Below, in pieces: positions 62,454 through 64,000 of a stretch of DNA of 64,000 bases. The stretch is from JAJUFS01 sp964599565 (lineage in GTDB: Bacteria; Pseudomonadota; Gammaproteobacteria; Natronospirales; JAJUFS01): contig CAZRFE010000005.1 in the NCBI GenBank assembly GCA_964599565.1, positions 1 through 64,000 on the forward strand, written 5' to 3'. The notes beneath the pieces are model-generated. The model was given only the letters and a program-made list of their open reading frames with translations. It did no database searches and was not told the origin of the DNA. Positions within the stretch are counted from its first letter, which is position 1; each line of letters begins with the position of its first letter. The position numbers and the translations under genes were made by a program.

Positions 62454-63083
62454 TCACTTGAGAAGACGCGGGTTCAGCGCGTAGGTTCCTGTCACTTCGG
62501 TTTCGGCCAGCACATGGCCTTCGATCGCACGCTCCACATCCTTGCCGCGAAATGCGCCGTCGACCGGGCAGCGGTCAAGATTGGTTGCATAGAGCCGGAA
62601 GTGATAGTGATGCACGATGCTGTCGTTCCACGGCGGGCACGGCCCGTCGTAGCCGACGTATTCACCTTCCATGTCGTCATCGCCTTCGAACCAGTCGGTG
62701 TAGTCGTTCAATCCCTGGCGCGCACCGTCCGGGCCGATGGTGTCGTCCTTGCCGTGCGGGACCACGCCGTCGGCGCAGACGCCTTCCGCTATCTCCTTCA
62801 TGTCCGGCGGAATGTCGACGACCACCCAGTGATAGAAGTCGCCGCGGCGAAGTTTCGCCGGTACTTCGCGGTCGTCGCGATTCACGTCATCGCGCACGGT
62901 TGGCGCGTCGCCATCGACGCAGATCAGCACGAGGCTGCGCGTGCCTTCCGGCACACCCGACCAGCGCAGCCGCGGGTTGCGGTTGTCGCTGAAGGTGACA
63001 TGGTTTTTCGCGTCCGGTTTCGCGAACGCAAAGCGCGCGGGAATCCTTTCGCCGTGGCGGATGCCGTCGATCTGGAGATGCAT
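62454..63083 (-). CDS. YbhB/YbcL family (PEBP-like) protein
   Basis: The 209-residue protein has the phosphatidylethanolamine-binding fold with RLRWSGVPEGTRSLVLICVD, FYHWVVVDIPP, EYVGYDGPCPPWNDSIVHHY and FRLYATN. These are the ligand-pocket segments of the family. Many bacterial members are cytoplasmic and of unknown role. GGGAG precedes ATG 63083. The longer frame from 63125 lacks a ribosome site. Confidence 0.88.
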   Translation of the reverse strand: MHLQIDGIRHGERIPARFAFAKPDAKNHVTFSDNRNPRLRWSGVPEGTRSLVLICVDGDAPTVRDDVNRDDREVPAKLRRGDFYHWVVVDIPPDMKEIAEGVCADGVVPHGKDDTIGPDGARQGLNDYTDWFEGDDDMEGEYVGYDGPCPPWNDSIVHHYHFRLYATNLDRCPVDGAFRGKDVERAIEGHVLAETEVTGTYALNPRLLK

Positions 63084-63200
63084 GGCCGTCTCCCGTTCCG
63101 GTGAAGCACAGTTCGAGTCTAGCATGCGCGCGCAGCGCTTCCCGGCGCCGGAGCGCGCGCTGCTACAATGGCATCAAACCGGTTCACCATGGAGTCACTC

Positions 63201-63551
63201 ATGACCGACACCGAAACCGTTGCAGCAGATGGCGAGCAGCGCCTGTGGGTGATCGTCACCTACGTGCTTCACCTGCTGGGTGCGGTGCTTGCACTGCCGA
63301 GCATCGTCGGACTTGTCATGAACTATGTCCTGCGCGACGACGTTGCAGCGGACGCACGCAGCCACCATGACTGGATGATCCGCACGTTCTGGTGGGCGCT
63401 GGGCTGGACGGTGCTTACGTGGCTGCTGTGGATCACGATACTCGGCATTCCGCTCGCGGCGCTGCTTGGCTGCGGCATCTGGCTGTGGTGGATGTATCGT
63501 CATGTGCGCGGCCTGATCCGCGTTTCCGACCGCCGGCCCATGCCGTACTAG
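63201..63551 (+). CDS. DUF4870-like small membrane protein
   Basis: The 116-residue protein has three membrane helices: WVIVTYVLHLLGAVLALPSI, FWWALGWTVLTWLLWITILG and ALLGCGIWLWWMYRHV, and a short loop with SHHDWMIR between the first two. The layout resembles DUF4870/YidH-like proteins. GGAG precedes ATG 63201 by six bases. Function is unknown. Confidence 0.7.
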   Translation: MTDTETVAADGEQRLWVIVTYVLHLLGAVLALPSIVGLVMNYVLRDDVAADARSHHDWMIRTFWWALGWTVLTWLLWITILGIPLAALLGCGIWLWWMYRHVRGLIRVSDRRPMPY

Positions 63552-63606
63552 CACTGCCCGGCGAGCGAGCGTGCAAGCGCGCTGCGACTTGCGCACGGAG
63601 AACATC

Positions 63607-64000
63607 TTGGGTCACGACGCTGCCTACTCGATCGCGATCGTCATCGGGCTCGGCCTGCTCGCGCAATGGGTTGCATGGCGCGTGCGGTTGCCGGCCATCG
63701 TGCTGCTGCTTGCGTTCGGCATTTTCGCCGGTCCGATCTCGGGATTGATTTCACCGGGCGAAGACTTCGGCGATTTCCTGCGGCCCGTCGTCAGCCTGTG
63801 CGTTGCCGTCATCCTCTTCACCGGCGGGCTGAGCCTCCAGTTTCATGAACTGCGCCAGGCGGCATCCGGCGTTCGCCGGCTCGTGTACCTCGGTGTGCCG
63901 CTGGCGTGGCTGTTCGGCACGCTTGCCGCCCATTACATCGGCGGCATTGCCTGGCCGGTGGCGCTCGTGTTCGGCGCCATCATCGTGGTGACCGGTCCGA
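63607..64000 (+). CDS. Na+/H+ antiporter (CPA family), N-terminal part only
   Basis: From TTG 63607, with GGAG six bases upstream, the frame runs to the window end for 131 codons. It encodes several membrane helices: SIAIVIGLGLLAQWVAWRVR, LPAIVLLLAFGIFAGPISGL, VSLCVAVILFTGGLSLQF, and GGIAWPVALVFGAIIVVTGP, the N-terminal core of NhaP/CPA1-type exchangers. The C-terminal two-thirds lies outside the window. Confidence 0.82.
   Translation, partial: MGHDAAYSIAIVIGLGLLAQWVAWRVRLPAIVLLLAFGIFAGPISGLISPGEDFGDFLRPVVSLCVAVILFTGGLSLQFHELRQAASGVRRLVYLGVPLAWLFGTLAAHYIGGIAWPVALVFGAIIVVTGP

Noticed and set aside
1..64000. tRNA, rRNA, CRISPR arrays, transposases or integrases
   Set aside because: No T-arm GGTTCGAxTCC-type motif in tRNA context, no regularly spaced repeats with spacers, and no transposase or recombinase domains were found by eye.

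Overview
The window is a draft assembly of a high-GC Gram-negative bacterium, most likely a gammaproteobacterium. Signs of this are many lipobox lipoproteins, TonB-like proteins, a dihaem cytochrome c4, MurB, a GlyGly-CTERM-type C-terminus and a c-di-GMP network. Placement near Xanthomonadales-like lineages is an inference. There are five 100-N gaps. Four are flanked by exact 55-nt duplications and look like unmerged contig overlaps, so the genes they split (GNAT, NHL lipoprotein, Met-rich exported protein, ELWxxDGT lipoprotein) are probably intact.

1-10.2 kb is an accessory, defence-like region, visibly AT-richer than the rest. It holds (a) a tightly coupled four-gene operon at 331-5205: ParA-like ATPase, SIR2-fold NADase candidate, zinc-ribbon DNA methyltransferase and a protein with a PD-(D/E)XK-like signature. 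I cannot match this combination to a named system. (b) A TIR module at 6091-8198: a ThsB-like TIR protein with an N-terminal zinc motif and membrane segment, a membrane partner, a 32-codon ORF and a second TIR protein with a C-terminal winged-helix-like region. (c) A TumE/TumA toxin-antitoxin pair at 9428-10152. A degenerate C-terminal duplicate of the small gene at 5314-5646 lies beyond the TIR module, and a short repeated element precedes both the TIR and TumE/TumA modules. Both suggest modular insertion.

10.2-30.4 kb is mostly chromosomal housekeeping and transport: thioredoxin-like exported protein, esterase and LysE exporter, DUF5916 outer-membrane protein, cold-shock/DUF1294 protein, PQQ-type sugar dehydrogenase, degenerate GGDEF protein, AraC regulator, NYN-domain protein, MurB with an AAC(3)-I-like acetyltransferase, an ABC-2 exporter, YihY and a SlyB-like lipoprotein.

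30.4-49.7 kb carries a cluster of beta-propeller-type surface or lipoproteins, a BON lipoprotein, two tandem PRC-barrel exported proteins with terminators, several small XRE regulators, MgtC, an FAD desaturase-like oxidoreductase, two DUF6502 paralogues, an amino-acid permease, glyoxalase I and a GFA protein.

49.7-64 kb contains a PAS-GGDEF-EAL protein, a response regulator with a degenerate GGDEF domain, an M13 metallopeptidase, a DUF2721 protein, and a convincing c-di-GMP-I (GEMM) aptamer on the minus strand with no minus-strand gene after it. Then come an adhesin-like DUF4097-type protein, cytochrome c4, MsrB, an LVIVD/GlyGly-CTERM protein, two TonB-like proteins, a PEBP protein and the start of a Na+/H+ antiporter cut by the window end. 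Many genes end in near-identical AGCCCCGC/GCGGGGCT hairpin terminators. No tRNA, rRNA, CRISPR array, transposase or integrase was seen.
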